Below are positions 26,227-34,547 of a stretch of DNA of 64,000 bases, piece by piece. The translations under genes were made by a program, and so were the position numbers. The DNA is from Streptomyces roseoviridis. GTDB lineage: Bacteria; Actinomycetota; Actinomycetes; Streptomycetales; Streptomycetaceae. The notes beneath the pieces are model-generated. The model saw only the letters and a program-made list of their open reading frames with translations, did not search any database and had not been told where the DNA came from. Positions within the stretch are counted from its first letter, which is position 1, and the number at the start of each line of letters is the position of its first letter. Location: positions 7,009,001 to 7,073,000 of the forward strand of contig NZ_BAAAWU010000001.1 of NCBI RefSeq assembly GCF_039535235.1. The letters run 5' to 3'.

Positions 26227-27909
26227 GTGACGAACCTCAGAACCTCCCGTCGGGCGTACGCCGTGATGACGGTGTGCGCCGCCCTGACGCTCTCCCCGAT
26301 GATGTCCGCCCCCTTCGCCTCCGCCGCGCGCCCCGCCTCTTCGGCTGCCGACGCCCGGCACACCGCTCCGGTCGGCGCCGCAGTCGGCGAGACGGTGCGC
26401 ACAGGGGCAGGGCTGGTGCGCGGGACCCGGTCGGGCGAGCACCGGATCTTCCGGGGCATCCCCTACGCGGGCGCCCCCACGGGACCTCACCGGTGGGCCC
26501 CGCCTCGCCCCGTGCAGCCTTGGAAGGGGGTCCGGGACGCGACGAAGCCCGGCCCGCTGTGCCCGCAGGTACCCTCCCCGTACGCGCCGATCTCCAGCAC
26601 GGAGGAGGACTGCCTGGTCCTCGACGTCACCACACCACCGGCAGCCGACAGGCGGCGGCCCGCGCCCGTGCTCGTATGGATCCACGGGGACGGTGCCGTG
26701 GGCGGCGGCTCCTTCTTCGACGGGCGCCGGCTGGCCGAGCGGGGACTGGTGGTCGTCAGCCTCAACTACCGTCTCGGCGTCTTCGGCGGCCTGGCCCTGC
26801 CCGGACTGGAAGGGGCCGGCACCTTCGGCCTCCAGGACCAGCAGGCGGCGCTGAGGTGGGTACGGGACAATGCGCGAGCCTTCGGCGGTGACCCCGGCAA
26901 TGTCACCGTGGCGGGGGTGTCCTTCGGTGCGTCCGCCATCGCCGGCCACCTGACGTCTCCCGCGTCCAAGGGCCTCTTCCACCGGGCCATCATGGCGAGC
27001 GGTGAGGGCATGATGGACATGCCGGCCGGTGCGATGGGCCCTGATGTGCCGGGATACCCGTGGTACGTCTGGCGCACGGGGCGTGAGATGGAGGACATCA
27101 CGACCGAGATGACCTCGTCCCTGGGCTGCCACGACGACCGACCGGCCCGCACCCTCGCCTGCCTGCGCGCCCTGCCGGTGAAGACGATCCTCAAGGTGCC
27201 GTACATCATGAACGCCTTCCAGGCATTCGGTTACGGCAACGGCACGCTGCCCCAGCTGCCACCCACGGCCCTGCGCGCGGGACGCTTCCACCATGTACCC
27301 GTGCTGTCGGGGGCGACCCTCGACGAGCACCGCGTCTTCGTCGGGATGACGTACGACGCGGTGGGCAGACCGTTCACCGAGGCCGACTACGACCGCGCGC
27401 TGAACACCGCCTTCGGTGCGCCGCTCGCCCGGCGGGTACGGGATGAGTACCCCACGACGGCCTTCCCGTCCCCCGCACTGGCGTGGGCCACCGTGATCAC
27501 CGACCGCATGTGGGCGCGCGGCACCCAGGCCATGCACGACACCTTGAGTCGGCACGTGCCGCTGTACGCGTACGAGTTCGCCGACCGGAAGGCGCCGATG
27601 TTCCTGCCGCTGCCAGGTGACTTCGACTTCGGCGCCTTCCACTCGGGGGACATCCCGTACCTGTTCGAGGACGAGGCGGCCGAGCCGCTCTTCACCCCGG
27701 CACAGCGGCGCCTGTCAGCGACGATGACCGGCTACTGGGCCGCTTTCGCCCGCACCGGCGCACCTCGCGGTCCCGGGCTGCCCCTCTGGCACCCCCACCG
27801 CCTGGAGGGTGTGGGCCGGCCGTACACCCAGTCGCTGGCGCCGCAGCGTATCGGCCCTGTCGACTACCACCGCACGCACAACCTCGGTTTCTGGAACCGC
27901 ATGCCCTGA
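26227..27909 (+). CDS. Secreted type-B carboxylesterase
   Basis: 560 residues. A Sec signal peptide of about 35 residues (basic start, hydrophobic AVMTVCAALTLSPMM, then SAPFASAARPA) directs export. The alpha/beta-hydrolase core shows FRGIPYAGAP, EDCLVLDV, the oxyanion region WIHGDGAVGGGSFF, and the nucleophile elbow GVSFG with Ser232, where most type-B enzymes have GESAG. The catalytic His is probably in FHSGDIPYLF and the acid in the ATLDEHR region. It should hydrolyse esters outside the cell; substrate unknown. GTG 26227 has AGGAAGG eight bases upstream. It is divergent from the propeller gene. Confidence 0.92.
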   Translation: MTNLRTSRRAYAVMTVCAALTLSPMMSAPFASAARPASSAADARHTAPVGAAVGETVRTGAGLVRGTRSGEHRIFRGIPYAGAPTGPHRWAPPRPVQPWKGVRDATKPGPLCPQVPSPYAPISSTEEDCLVLDVTTPPAADRRRPAPVLVWIHGDGAVGGGSFFDGRRLAERGLVVVSLNYRLGVFGGLALPGLEGAGTFGLQDQQAALRWVRDNARAFGGDPGNVTVAGVSFGASAIAGHLTSPASKGLFHRAIMASGEGMMDMPAGAMGPDVPGYPWYVWRTGREMEDITTEMTSSLGCHDDRPARTLACLRALPVKTILKVPYIMNAFQAFGYGNGTLPQLPPTALRAGRFHHVPVLSGATLDEHRVFVGMTYDAVGRPFTEADYDRALNTAFGAPLARRVRDEYPTTAFPSPALAWATVITDRMWARGTQAMHDTLSRHVPLYAYEFADRKAPMFLPLPGDFDFGAFHSGDIPYLFEDEAAEPLFTPAQRRLSATMTGYWAAFARTGAPRGPGLPLWHPHRLEGVGRPYTQSLAPQRIGPVDYHRTHNLGFWNRMP

Positions 27910-28270
27910 CACGGCTCGGCGCAACCGCTCGTGGACGGCACCCGTGCCTTGCGCACGAGCAGCAGCACCTCCCACCAGGTCACCGCGTCCGCGGCTGGAC
28001 AGGTCCTCACGCCCGGCGGCGCTCACCGCTGCGCGCACACGCCGACCAGCCGGCGCTGGTGCCCGCACCGTCACCTGGCCGAACGTCGACCAGTTCGAGG
28101 ACCTCTACACGCTTCCGTGCCGCTCCGGCCGACCGGGTCGCCTTCCTCGACCGTCTCCGACCCGGCAGCAGGCCGCGCGTGCCGTCTGCGGGCCGCGGGA
28201 GGGGCTGGACGTCACGCCGCGCGTCCGGCCGGCTTGCCGCGGCTGGCGCAGCGGATGCCTGCGGAGTCCC

Positions 28271-28438
28271 ATGGCCGAGTGGCCGGGGCATTGCGACCAC
28301 CGCGTCACGCTCGAGACGTACGCGCACATCATGCCCGACGCACCGGAGAGGCTGCGGAGCGTCGGGGACTCCGTCTTCACCAGGGAGACCGAGCTGACCC
28401 TGCCCCTGGGGTTCGACGCGCGTGCCGCGGTTGCCTGA
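28271..28438 (+). pseudogene. Tyrosine recombinase C-terminal remnant 1
   Basis: The frame ending at TGA 28438 reads MAEWPGHCDHRVTLETYAHI, then MPDAPERLR. This is the catalytic C-terminus of a phage-type integrase, with the second histidine region GHxxxxxTxxxYAH and the active Tyr present. Everything upstream is missing or unrecognisable. It closely resembles the end of the remnant at 33236-34113. Confidence 0.8.
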
Positions 28439-28716
28439 CGCCGGTCGACGAGACGTGAGGCCGACAGCCGCCGACGAGGGACGGCCGGCTTCTGACTCTG
28501 CTCTTTCTCGGGAAACAGCGAGGTGAAGTCAGCACCGAACCAGCACGGGACATGAGTGGCGCTGGAGGCCGGCTTGGGACGGTAGCACGCGCGTCGAGCC
28601 CACCCAGGGAATCGTCCGCGACCGACGGACCTGTGTACGGGCGCAGTTCAGGGCGTACGACGCGTCCGCGCCGCTGGCGACCCGCGAGGACGGAGGTCGT
28701 GACGACGACAAGACGG
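28439..28716. other. Intergenic with att-like word, no gene
   Basis: Begins with sequence similar to the 3' flank of the recombinase remnant at 34113 (GAGACGTGAGGCCG) and contains an att-like word at 28530. Nothing coding was seen. Confidence 0.5.
28530..28550 (+). other. att-like word, copy 2
   Basis: Same 20-base word as at 18908 and 34295, located 92 bases after the stop of recombinase remnant 1. The equivalent distance after remnant 3 is 126 bases, suggesting a conserved recombinase-att arrangement. Confidence 0.45.
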
Positions 28717-28750
28717 CAAGGGGCCGGCCCCAGTGCGGGCCGGCCCCTTG
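28717..28750 (-). terminator. Terminator of the ricin-lectin gene
   Basis: Perfect 14-bp stem (CAAGGGGCCGGCCC / GGGCCGGCCCCTTG) with a 6-base loop, 25 bases beyond the stop of the minus-strand gene. Confidence 0.8.
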
Positions 28751-28775
28751 TCGGTGTCCGGGGAGCGGTTGCGGA

Positions 28776-30482
28776 CTAGAAGCCCTTCACCACCCAGTCC
28801 TGGACGTTCGGGGTGGGGCTGCCCTGGGTCCACAGGGTCAGCCAGACGCCGTTGCCCAGGGAGTTGCCCTTCGGTGTGATGGCCTTGCCGTAGGCGTTGA
28901 CGGCGCTGCCGTCGGCCGACGGGGAGAACCGCTGGACGTCACTGGCGGGATTGCATGTCCACAGGGTCAGCAGCGCACCGTTGGTGTTCGCGCCGTTGGC
29001 CTCGGGAGTGATGCACTTGCCGCTGGTCTTGTGGACGATCAGGCCGTTCTCGTACTTCCACCGCTGGGCGTCCGACCCCGTGCAGCTCCACACCGTGATC
29101 GGGGTGCCGTTGGCGGTGCCGTTGCCCTGGGGCGTCGCGCAGACGGAGCCCGCCACGTGGAAGTTGGTGAGCCAGCTCCAGCCGTCGACGGGCTTGCCGG
29201 CGTCAGGCTGGACGTTGAACACGACCCTGCGCGGTCCGCTGGAGTCCACCAGTGCCTCGTTGGCGCCCCAGAGCCGCTTGGCGAGGGGGTCCCAGGACAG
29301 GCCCTGGGTCAGCCACGGCGCCTGGGTGAGGACGTGCGGCGCCTCGCCGGGCTTGGCCACGTGGATGCAGGAGTAGCCGCCCGGCCAGTACGTGGGGCAG
29401 GTGCCGCTCATGTAGTAGGTGGTGCCGTCCGTGGCCGTGCCCTGGATACCCCACACGGGGGAGGTGTAGCCCGTGGTCTCCGAGGCGACCGTGGTGGGAA
29501 GGCCGGTGCCGAGGGACGACAGCGGCCAGCGGACGATGCGGGCGCCCGCGCCGTTCCTGTTCTCCACCGAGACCAGGGCCGGCGTCGCGCCGGAGCGGTC
29601 GACGCTCAGACTGCTGAGGCACAGCTCGTTGTTGACGGACGGACCGCAGGCGCGGGGGGTATTGTTGACCCAGGCCGTGGAGACGTTGTCGACCGCGGCG
29701 GTGCTGACGGTGCTGTAGCGGGCGACGAGCGGCATCGCCCAGAGGTGGAAGCGGGCGGAGGTCTTGCCCGCTTCCAGGCGGGTGAAGGCGGTCGTGGTGT
29801 CGTTCATGCGCCACATGCGCGTCAGGTCGAAGACCTGGAGTTCCGCGCCGTTGGCGACGAACAGCCGGTTGCCGTACCAGGCGACGCCGTCCGAGTGCGA
29901 GGTGTACTCGAGCGGCTTGAAGTTGCCATTGACCGGCTCCACGAGCGCGATGTGCCCGTACTTGACCTGGCCGCCGGCCGACTCCGCGATCGTGACCCTC
30001 GCGTAGTCCTCGACGGTCTTCGGATCGCGGCTCTCCATGTAGGTGCCGTGGTACCAGGAGGTGACGGTGAGGGAGCGGCCCGCATACAGCCCGTCGGCGG
30101 TGGCGGCATGCGACCCCGAGAAGCCCTGCGGCATCCAGCCACCGCCGCCGTCAGCGTAGTTGGACCGGTCGTCGGCGTCGTCCCAGCAGAACCCGTCGGG
30201 CTTGAGGGCGCCGTTCAGAGCGGTGGCGTGACACAGGCCCGGACGCCCCGTACGTGTACCCAGGACATCGGTGACGGACGCCGTGGCGACACCGGCGGCC
30301 TCGGCGGAGTTGATGAGACCCGTCTTGTCCCCGTCCACGCGGGTGAGCTTGAAGTTCGCGGCGAACGGGTCAAGGCCGGAGGCGGCCTGGGCGGGCTGGG
30401 TCGGAATCAGGACGGAGGCAGCCACGGCCGCACCGAGCGCGAGCTGGGCGAGCCGACCTCTTCGTCCGAACATGAGTTTCAT
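28776..30482 (-). CDS. Secreted protein with C-terminal ricin-type lectin domain
   Basis: 568 residues. A Sec signal peptide (GRRGRLAQLALGAAVAASV, then LIPTQPAQAAS) directs secretion. The central about 400 residues look like a secreted beta-propeller-like region without a named family (HSDGVAWYGNRLFVANGAEL, VWGIQGTATDG). Residues about 430-568 form a ricin B-type trefoil (CATPQGNGTANGTPITVWSC, then ITPEANG...LTLWTCNPASDVQRF), which binds sugars. The final repeat lacks one of the usual cysteines. ATG 30482 is annotated, but the in-frame ATG at 30473 has the better-spaced GAAAG. A terminator follows. Role probably polysaccharide binding or degradation; no catalytic site recognised. Confidence 0.88.
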   Translation of the reverse strand: MKLMFGRRGRLAQLALGAAVAASVLIPTQPAQAASGLDPFAANFKLTRVDGDKTGLINSAEAAGVATASVTDVLGTRTGRPGLCHATALNGALKPDGFCWDDADDRSNYADGGGGWMPQGFSGSHAATADGLYAGRSLTVTSWYHGTYMESRDPKTVEDYARVTIAESAGGQVKYGHIALVEPVNGNFKPLEYTSHSDGVAWYGNRLFVANGAELQVFDLTRMWRMNDTTTAFTRLEAGKTSARFHLWAMPLVARYSTVSTAAVDNVSTAWVNNTPRACGPSVNNELCLSSLSVDRSGATPALVSVENRNGAGARIVRWPLSSLGTGLPTTVASETTGYTSPVWGIQGTATDGTTYYMSGTCPTYWPGGYSCIHVAKPGEAPHVLTQAPWLTQGLSWDPLAKRLWGANEALVDSSGPRRVVFNVQPDAGKPVDGWSWLTNFHVAGSVCATPQGNGTANGTPITVWSCTGSDAQRWKYENGLIVHKTSGKCITPEANGANTNGALLTLWTCNPASDVQRFSPSADGSAVNAYGKAITPKGNSLGNGVWLTLWTQGSPTPNVQDWVVKGF

Positions 30483-30664
30483 TCTTTCAGTTAACCAGCG
30501 CGAGCCCTCAAGATCATTTTCTTCACGAGGTCTCCACGCAGGTCACAGAGTCGCCCCAGGTGCCCCCCCACCGGGCGAGGTGGTTCGTCGTAACGGGTGG
30601 CCAGCTCGCGCTGCGCTCCGTCTAGAGGCCCATCCGGGCGAGAGGCGCCGGCGACCAGGGGCGC

Positions 30665-30776
30665 GACTGGACGAAGGCCGGGCCGTCCCGCTGCCCGCCT
30701 ACATCGCAGCCAAGGTCAGGGGAGCACATCAGGCTGCACGGCACCTTGCGCGGGGAAGAGGGCCGAACCGGCTCTA
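30665..30776 (+). pseudogene. Tyrosine recombinase fragment 2, next to the IS
   Basis: Encodes DEGRAVPLPAYIAAKV and, after a one-base insertion, EHIRLHG...EEGPNRL. This is the region just before the catalytic core, homologous to 33730-33840. It ends exactly at the left end of the insertion sequence. Confidence 0.75.
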
Positions 30777-31668
30777 GGTTCTGTCGTCAAATGTCACGCC
30801 CACATCAGGAGTGACGCGAGGGCGACGGCTGCTTTGTAGGATTCGGCGGTCTTGTCGTAGCGGGTGGCGATGCCGCGCCACTGCTTGAGGCGGTTGAAGC
30901 ACCTTTCCACTACGTTGCGGTGCTTGTAGATCTCGCGGTCGAAGGCCGGCGGGCGGCCACCCCGGCTGCCGCGCCTGGCCCGGTTGCGGACCTGGTCGGC
31001 TCGCTCGGGAATCGTGTGCGGGATGCCGCGGCGCCGCAGCCAGGTCCGGATCGCCTTCGAGCTGTAGCCCTTGTCGCCCAGGACGTGATCGGGCCGGACG
31101 CGGGGCCGCCCCGGTCCGGTGCGGGGCACCCGGATCGCCTCCATCACCGCGGTGAACCGGGTGCAGTCGTTGGTGTTGCCGCCCGTGACGACGAAGCCGA
31201 GTGGGCGGCCGCGGCCGTCACAGGCCAGGTGGATCTTGCTGGTCAGCCCGCCCCTGGACCGCCCGAGGGCCAGGTCGCGGAGCCCCCTTTTCGGGCCCCG
31301 GCCGCGTGCTGGTGGGCCCGGACGACCGTGGAGTCGACCGACACCAGCCACTCGACGTCGCCCGCCGCGTCCGCTTTCGCCTGCGCGGCCCGCAGCATCC
31401 GGTCGAACGTCCCGTCCATCGCCCACCTGCGGAAACGGGTGTGCAGCGTCGCCCACGGACCATAGCGCTCGGGCACATCCCGCCAGGCGACACCGGTGCG
31501 GAACTTCCACACGATCCCGTTCAGGATCCTGCGGTCGTCCAGCCGCTTCCGCCCCCGCAACGACTCGGGCAGCAACGGCCGGACGAACTCCCACTCGGCA
31601 TCCGACAGTTCATGGCGACGTATCACGACACCATGATCCACCAACGGTGATCATTTGAAGACACCGCC
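30777..31668. mobile_element. IS5-family (IS427-like) insertion sequence
   Basis: 892 bp. The ends are imperfect inverted repeats: left GGTTCTGTCGTCAAATG, right (reversed) GGCGGTGTCTTCAAATG, followed by TCAC or ATCAC. TA flanks both sides (30775 and 31669), consistent with a 2-bp target duplication. It carries a two-frame transposase on the minus strand. Recombinase fragments lie on both sides. Confidence 0.88.
30794..31644 (-). CDS. IS5-family transposase, OrfA-OrfB joined by -1 frameshift
   Basis: Two overlapping frames. OrfA (31644-31243) begins RRHELSDAEWEFVRPLLPES and contains WLVSVDSTVVRAHQHA with the first catalytic Asp. OrfB (continuing to 30794) contains GRSRGGLTSKIHLA, HVLGDKGYSS with the second Asp, and VVERCFNRLKQWRGIATRYD with the catalytic Glu. 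The switch point is the run A4G5 (31284-31292), where a -1 slip joins ARK to GLRDLALGRSRGG. That is the normal way this IS group makes the full DDE transposase. Start is TTG 31644 as drawn; GTG 31626 is also possible. All three catalytic residues are present, so it may be active. Confidence 0.88.
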
Positions 31669-31680
31669 TAGGGGCGATTC

Positions 31681-31835
31681 ATGTACGCGCTCATCGATCG
31701 TCTCTGGCGTGGCGCCAAGAGGAATGCCGGCATCACGCGGAAGATCACGCCGCACTGGCTGCGGCACTTCTTCGCCTCCGTTGGTCTGTCGATGGGTGTG
31801 CCTGTGTCGGACGTGGCGGAGTGGCTGGGCCACCG
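31681..31835 (+). pseudogene. Tyrosine recombinase fragment 2b, right of the IS
   Basis: Encodes RLWRGAKRNAGITRKITPHW, LRHFFASVGLSMGVPVSDV and AEWLGHR: the Arg-x-x-His-Phe catalytic segment of a phage-type integrase. It breaks off right after GHR. Its 5' part does not simply continue fragment 30665-30776 (the RLW codons occur on both sides), so the IS may have landed between two different remnants. Confidence 0.78.
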
Positions 31836-31914
31836 CCCCGCCCTGGCCGTCGCGGTACGCGGCCGGGGCGGAGCTGTCGCGTCCGGGTCGGATCACAGTC
31901 CGCCGGTGACACGA

Positions 31915-32275
31915 TCAGTTGGGCGTACCGGCCAGGTCGCCCTTCACGACGCCGGGCGTGGCGTTCGAGCTGAGCCAGGTGCCGAGGGCGGCCTGGGTGG
32001 TGTCGCCGTTGGCGCTCTTGTAGAGGGCGGCGATGCCGGCGACGTGCGGGGTGGGGTGGCCATGGTGGTGCCGTTGAAGGTGGCCGTGGTGTTGTTCGGC
32101 TGGGTGGAGAGGATCGCCGAGCCGGCGGCGTAGAGGTCGACGCACGCGCCGATGGAGGAGTAGGAGGCGCGGGCGTCGGTGCGGTCGGTGGCGCCGACGG
32201 CGGTGGTCTGCGTCAGGCCGCGGGGGAGGCGGTCGCAGGAATCGGCGCCGGTGTTGCCGCCGGAGGTCGATCCTC
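31915..32275 (-). pseudogene. Subtilase (S8 peptidase) C-terminal remnant, frameshifted
   Basis: Reads GGNTGADSCDRLPRG, TDRTDARASYSSIGACVDLY, STQPNNTTATFNGTTMATP. It then switches frame to HVAGIAALYKSANGDTTQAA and ends LAGTPN. This is the last third of a subtilisin-like peptidase. A 4-base tandem duplication (ACCC) causes the frame switch. The nucleophile motif GTSMATPHVAG reads GTTMATP, so the catalytic Ser is replaced by Thr. No N-terminal part exists here. Confidence 0.82.
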
Positions 32276-32295
32276 GTCGGCGTGGCGCCCAGCAC

Positions 32296-32610
32296 AGGGT
32301 CGACCCGTCGCTACGAAGGACTGCCCGGCGCCTTCTGGCGGGCCGCTGTCCTGCTGGAGGAGTGCGTAATCCTGCGCCCTCCATCCAGCCGCAGTGCACT
32401 GCTCGGCACGCACTCGTCCTCGCGTACGTGAAATTCCACGCCCTGACCGTGGACACCAAGTTGGAGCCCTGGCGAGACCTGATGATGGACATCAGCCTGC
32501 TGAGCCTGGACAGCTTCGCCGTCACCGACCGCCTGCTTTTGGCAGACCCTGTAGTGGTGTGGGATGGGTCGTAGCCTGCGTCGGTGTGAAAGAAGCGACG
32601 CGGCGATGAT
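32296..32610. other. Unassigned stretch between remnants
   Basis: 315 bases. A plus-strand frame ending at 32574 contains AYVKFHALTVDTKLEPWRDL, then MMDISLLSLDSF, balanced in composition but without a start site or a family I recognise. Probably another decayed gene. Confidence 0.3.
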
Positions 32611-33093
32611 GTGCGGGTGTTCTTCGAAGATCTCAGCGAGTACGAATACCAGGACGAGGATACGTTCACGGACAGGGAGTCGGGCTTCTACGCGCTCTGG
32701 TATCGCCCGGCGTACACCCGTCTGAGCATCGGGTGGCTGGAAGCCGGCAAGCCGTACTCGACTGGAACGGTCCCCGCGGTGTTCGTGGAGAAGCTGAAGG
32801 CTCTTCAGGAGGTCCAGTGGATGAATGTCTGCCTTGGGGTGCACGAGTGCGACCTGTGTCCCGAGGAAGGGGCTCCGGAAGGGACCGGGGAGGTTAGGAT
32901 ACCGGGCGAGCCTGGGGTCGCTTACGCCGCTCCGTTCCTGATCACGCACTACGTCACTGATCACGGTTACCGACCGCCGCAGGTCTTCGTCGACGCCGTT
33001 CTCGCCGTCGATCTCGACGCATGGACCGCCGCGCGATGGCCCAGTGTCCCCTTCCCGTGGGTCCCGAATGACGCTGAACGCATGCTGGAGTAG
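32611..33093 (+). CDS. Small conserved protein resembling DUF7919
   Basis: 160 residues, no signal peptide or membrane segment. The order LSEYEYQDED...LSIGWLEAGKPYSTGTVP...VHECDLC, with a C-x-x-C pair, and a late HYVTDHGYRPPQVFVDAV segment recalls a small Streptomyces family annotated as DUF7919. The CDLCPEE pair might bind zinc. Start GTG 32611 is the only reasonable one; ribosome site weak (GCGATGAT). Intact despite lying between decayed genes. Function unknown. Confidence 0.7.
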   Translation: MRVFFEDLSEYEYQDEDTFTDRESGFYALWYRPAYTRLSIGWLEAGKPYSTGTVPAVFVEKLKALQEVQWMNVCLGVHECDLCPEEGAPEGTGEVRIPGEPGVAYAAPFLITHYVTDHGYRPPQVFVDAVLAVDLDAWTAARWPSVPFPWVPNDAERMLE

Positions 33094-33174
33094 AGCGGAG
33101 CGCGTCGTCGGCTACACCGGCGCGGCCGCGCAGCGGCGGGCGCTGGCCGTACGACCGCTGGACGGTCCTCGGCA

Positions 33175-33203
33175 GAGCATCCCCGCGCGTGCGGGGAGCA
33201 GTC
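33175..33203. CRISPR. Single isolated type I-E-like CRISPR repeat
   Basis: 29 bases with the hairpin CCCCGC-GCGT-GCGGGG and flanks GAGCAT and AGCAGTC. Reversed it reads CTGCTCCCCGCACGCGCGGG and so on, the usual form of Streptomyces type I-E repeats. No second copy occurs at 61-base spacing on either side and no cas gene is in the window, so this is not an array. It may be a leftover or a captured repeat. Confidence 0.45.
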
Positions 33204-33235
33204 ACGCCGCCTGCGGGGACCCTGCCGCAGCTCGG

Positions 33236-34113
33236 GGCCATCCCTCATCGGGTCGGTGCGGCCGAAGGACCTGCAGGCGCGGCTGAAGTGAATGGTCGAA
33301 GACCGTGGCTACGCGGAGTCGACTGCGATCAACCGGTAGGAGACCCTCGCCAGCGTCTTCAGCTTCGCCGTCGCCAATGAGTACATAACCAAGAACCCGT
33401 GCCAGCACGTGCGCACGAGCAGGCGGCGGGCGAAGCGCAGGGCGAAGAAGAGGATCCCGCTGACTGCGCTGGCGGACATCGAGGCGATCGAGCGGAACCT
33501 GCCCGGGCCGTACAAGCTGCTGGTGTGGCTGATGGCCGGCTGTGGACTGTGGATCGGCGGGGCGAGTGCCGTGACGCTGCAGCAGTTCGACTTCGAGGCG
33601 GGTGTGCTCTACGTGGACCGGCAGGTCACGCAGGACGGTGAGAGCGAGAAGCCGAGGACGGCTCGGCAGAAGGCGATCACCAAGGGGCGGGGGCGGGCTC
33701 ACCGTGTCCGGCACCTGAAGTAGCGCGACATGGACGAGGGGCGGGCCGTCCCGCTGCCCGCCTACATAGCCGACAAGGTGAAGGAACACATCAGGGTGTA
33801 CGGCGCCTTCCGGGTGGAGGAAGGGCCGAACCGGCTCTGGCGTGCAGCTAGGAAGGCCGCTGGCATCGTCAGGAAGATCACGCCGCACTGGCTGCGGCAC
33901 TTCTTCGCCTCCGCCGGCCTTTCCAAGGGCGTGCCCGTGTCGGACATGGCCGAGTGGCTGGGCCACCGCGACCCGCGCATCACGCTCGAGACGTTTGCGC
34001 ACGTCATGCCCGACGCGCCGGAACGGCTGAGGAACCTCATGGACTCTCTCTTCACCCGACAGGCCGAGCTGACCCTGCTCTTGGAGTTCGACGCACTCGT
34101 CACAGCCGCATGA
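33236..34113 (+). pseudogene. Tyrosine recombinase (integrase) with three internal stops
   Basis: One frame can be followed for almost 290 codons: GSVRPKDLQARLK, stop (33289), MVEDRGYAESTAINR, stop (about 33340), ETLASVFSFAVANEYITKNP, then the core-binding to catalytic region PYKLLVWLMAGCGLWIGGAS, RHLK, stop (33721), MDEGRAVPLPAYIADK, ITPHWLRHFFASAG, AEWLGHRDPRITLETFAHV and MPDAPERLR. The catalytic C-terminus is intact, but three nonsense codons kill the protein. The N-terminal 50 or so residues are missing. A strong terminator and two att-like words follow. It is the longest of the recombinase remnants in this region. Confidence 0.88.
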
Positions 34114-34130
34114 CATCAGCCGAGAGACGT

Positions 34131-34164
34131 GAGGCCGGCAGCCCTCATGAGGGCTGCCGGCCTC
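34131..34164 (+). terminator. Terminator after the recombinase remnant
   Basis: Perfect 16-bp stem (GAGGCCGGCAGCCCTC / GAGGGCTGCCGGCCTC) with a 2-base loop, 17 bases after the stop codon. Such long perfect stems are typical in Streptomyces. Confidence 0.82.
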
Positions 34165-34238
34165 ACGCGTCTGATCCCATCGCCATCACCATCGCTATCC
34201 GATCCGTGCCCGAATGCCCGAGTTCAACGCTCCGTAGT

Positions 34239-34259
34239 CAGCAGCAAACCAGCACGGGA
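34239..34259 (+). other. att-like word, copy 3
   Basis: CAGCAGCAAACCAGCACGGG plus one base; matches the consensus word with one or two changes. 126 bases after the recombinase stop. Confidence 0.4.
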
Positions 34260-34294
34260 CGGGTCGGCAGGGGTGCTGACGTGGGGTTTTGGGT

Positions 34295-34315
34295 CAGCAC
34301 CAAACCAGCACGGGA
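34295..34315 (+). other. att-like word, copy 4
   Basis: AGCACCAAACCAGCACGGGA (after a leading C), the direct counterpart of copy 1 in the duplicated block. Confidence 0.45.
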
Positions 34316-34457
34316 GCCAGAACGCCACCGTCAAACAGGGCACAAACTGCCGCATCTGACAGCCGCCTGTGGCGGCGTAAACCGCTATCCGGAGTGCCTA
34401 CGACCGCCTCCATCCCGCCCCTCATGGTGCCCGCCCGCACCCCCGCACCCCGAACTA

Positions 34458-34470
34458 TGGTGTCCCACCA
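34458..34470. promoter_or_regulatory. Candidate operator upstream of the MHS transporter
   Basis: Perfect palindrome TGGTG-TCC-CACCA, 78 bases before the transporter start, followed 30 bases later by GTGT-GGCG-ACAC. Both are conserved in the left duplicate (19059-19071) although surrounding bases have diverged, which suggests a protein-binding site. The regulator is unknown. Confidence 0.4.
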
Positions 34471-34547
34471 CATACGCCGGTGACCTGCACCTTCCTACGG
34501 TGTGGCGACACGAACACGTCCCCGTCACCCGCTCGGAAGTGGTGCAC

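Noticed and set aside
30665..31835. One integrase gene simply split by the IS
   Set aside because: The same codons (RLW region) occur on both sides and the right fragment has extra upstream sequence, so the pieces do not rejoin cleanly.
33100..33240. CRISPR array around the lone repeat
   Set aside because: No second repeat at 61-base spacing in either direction and no cas genes; only a single repeat is reported.
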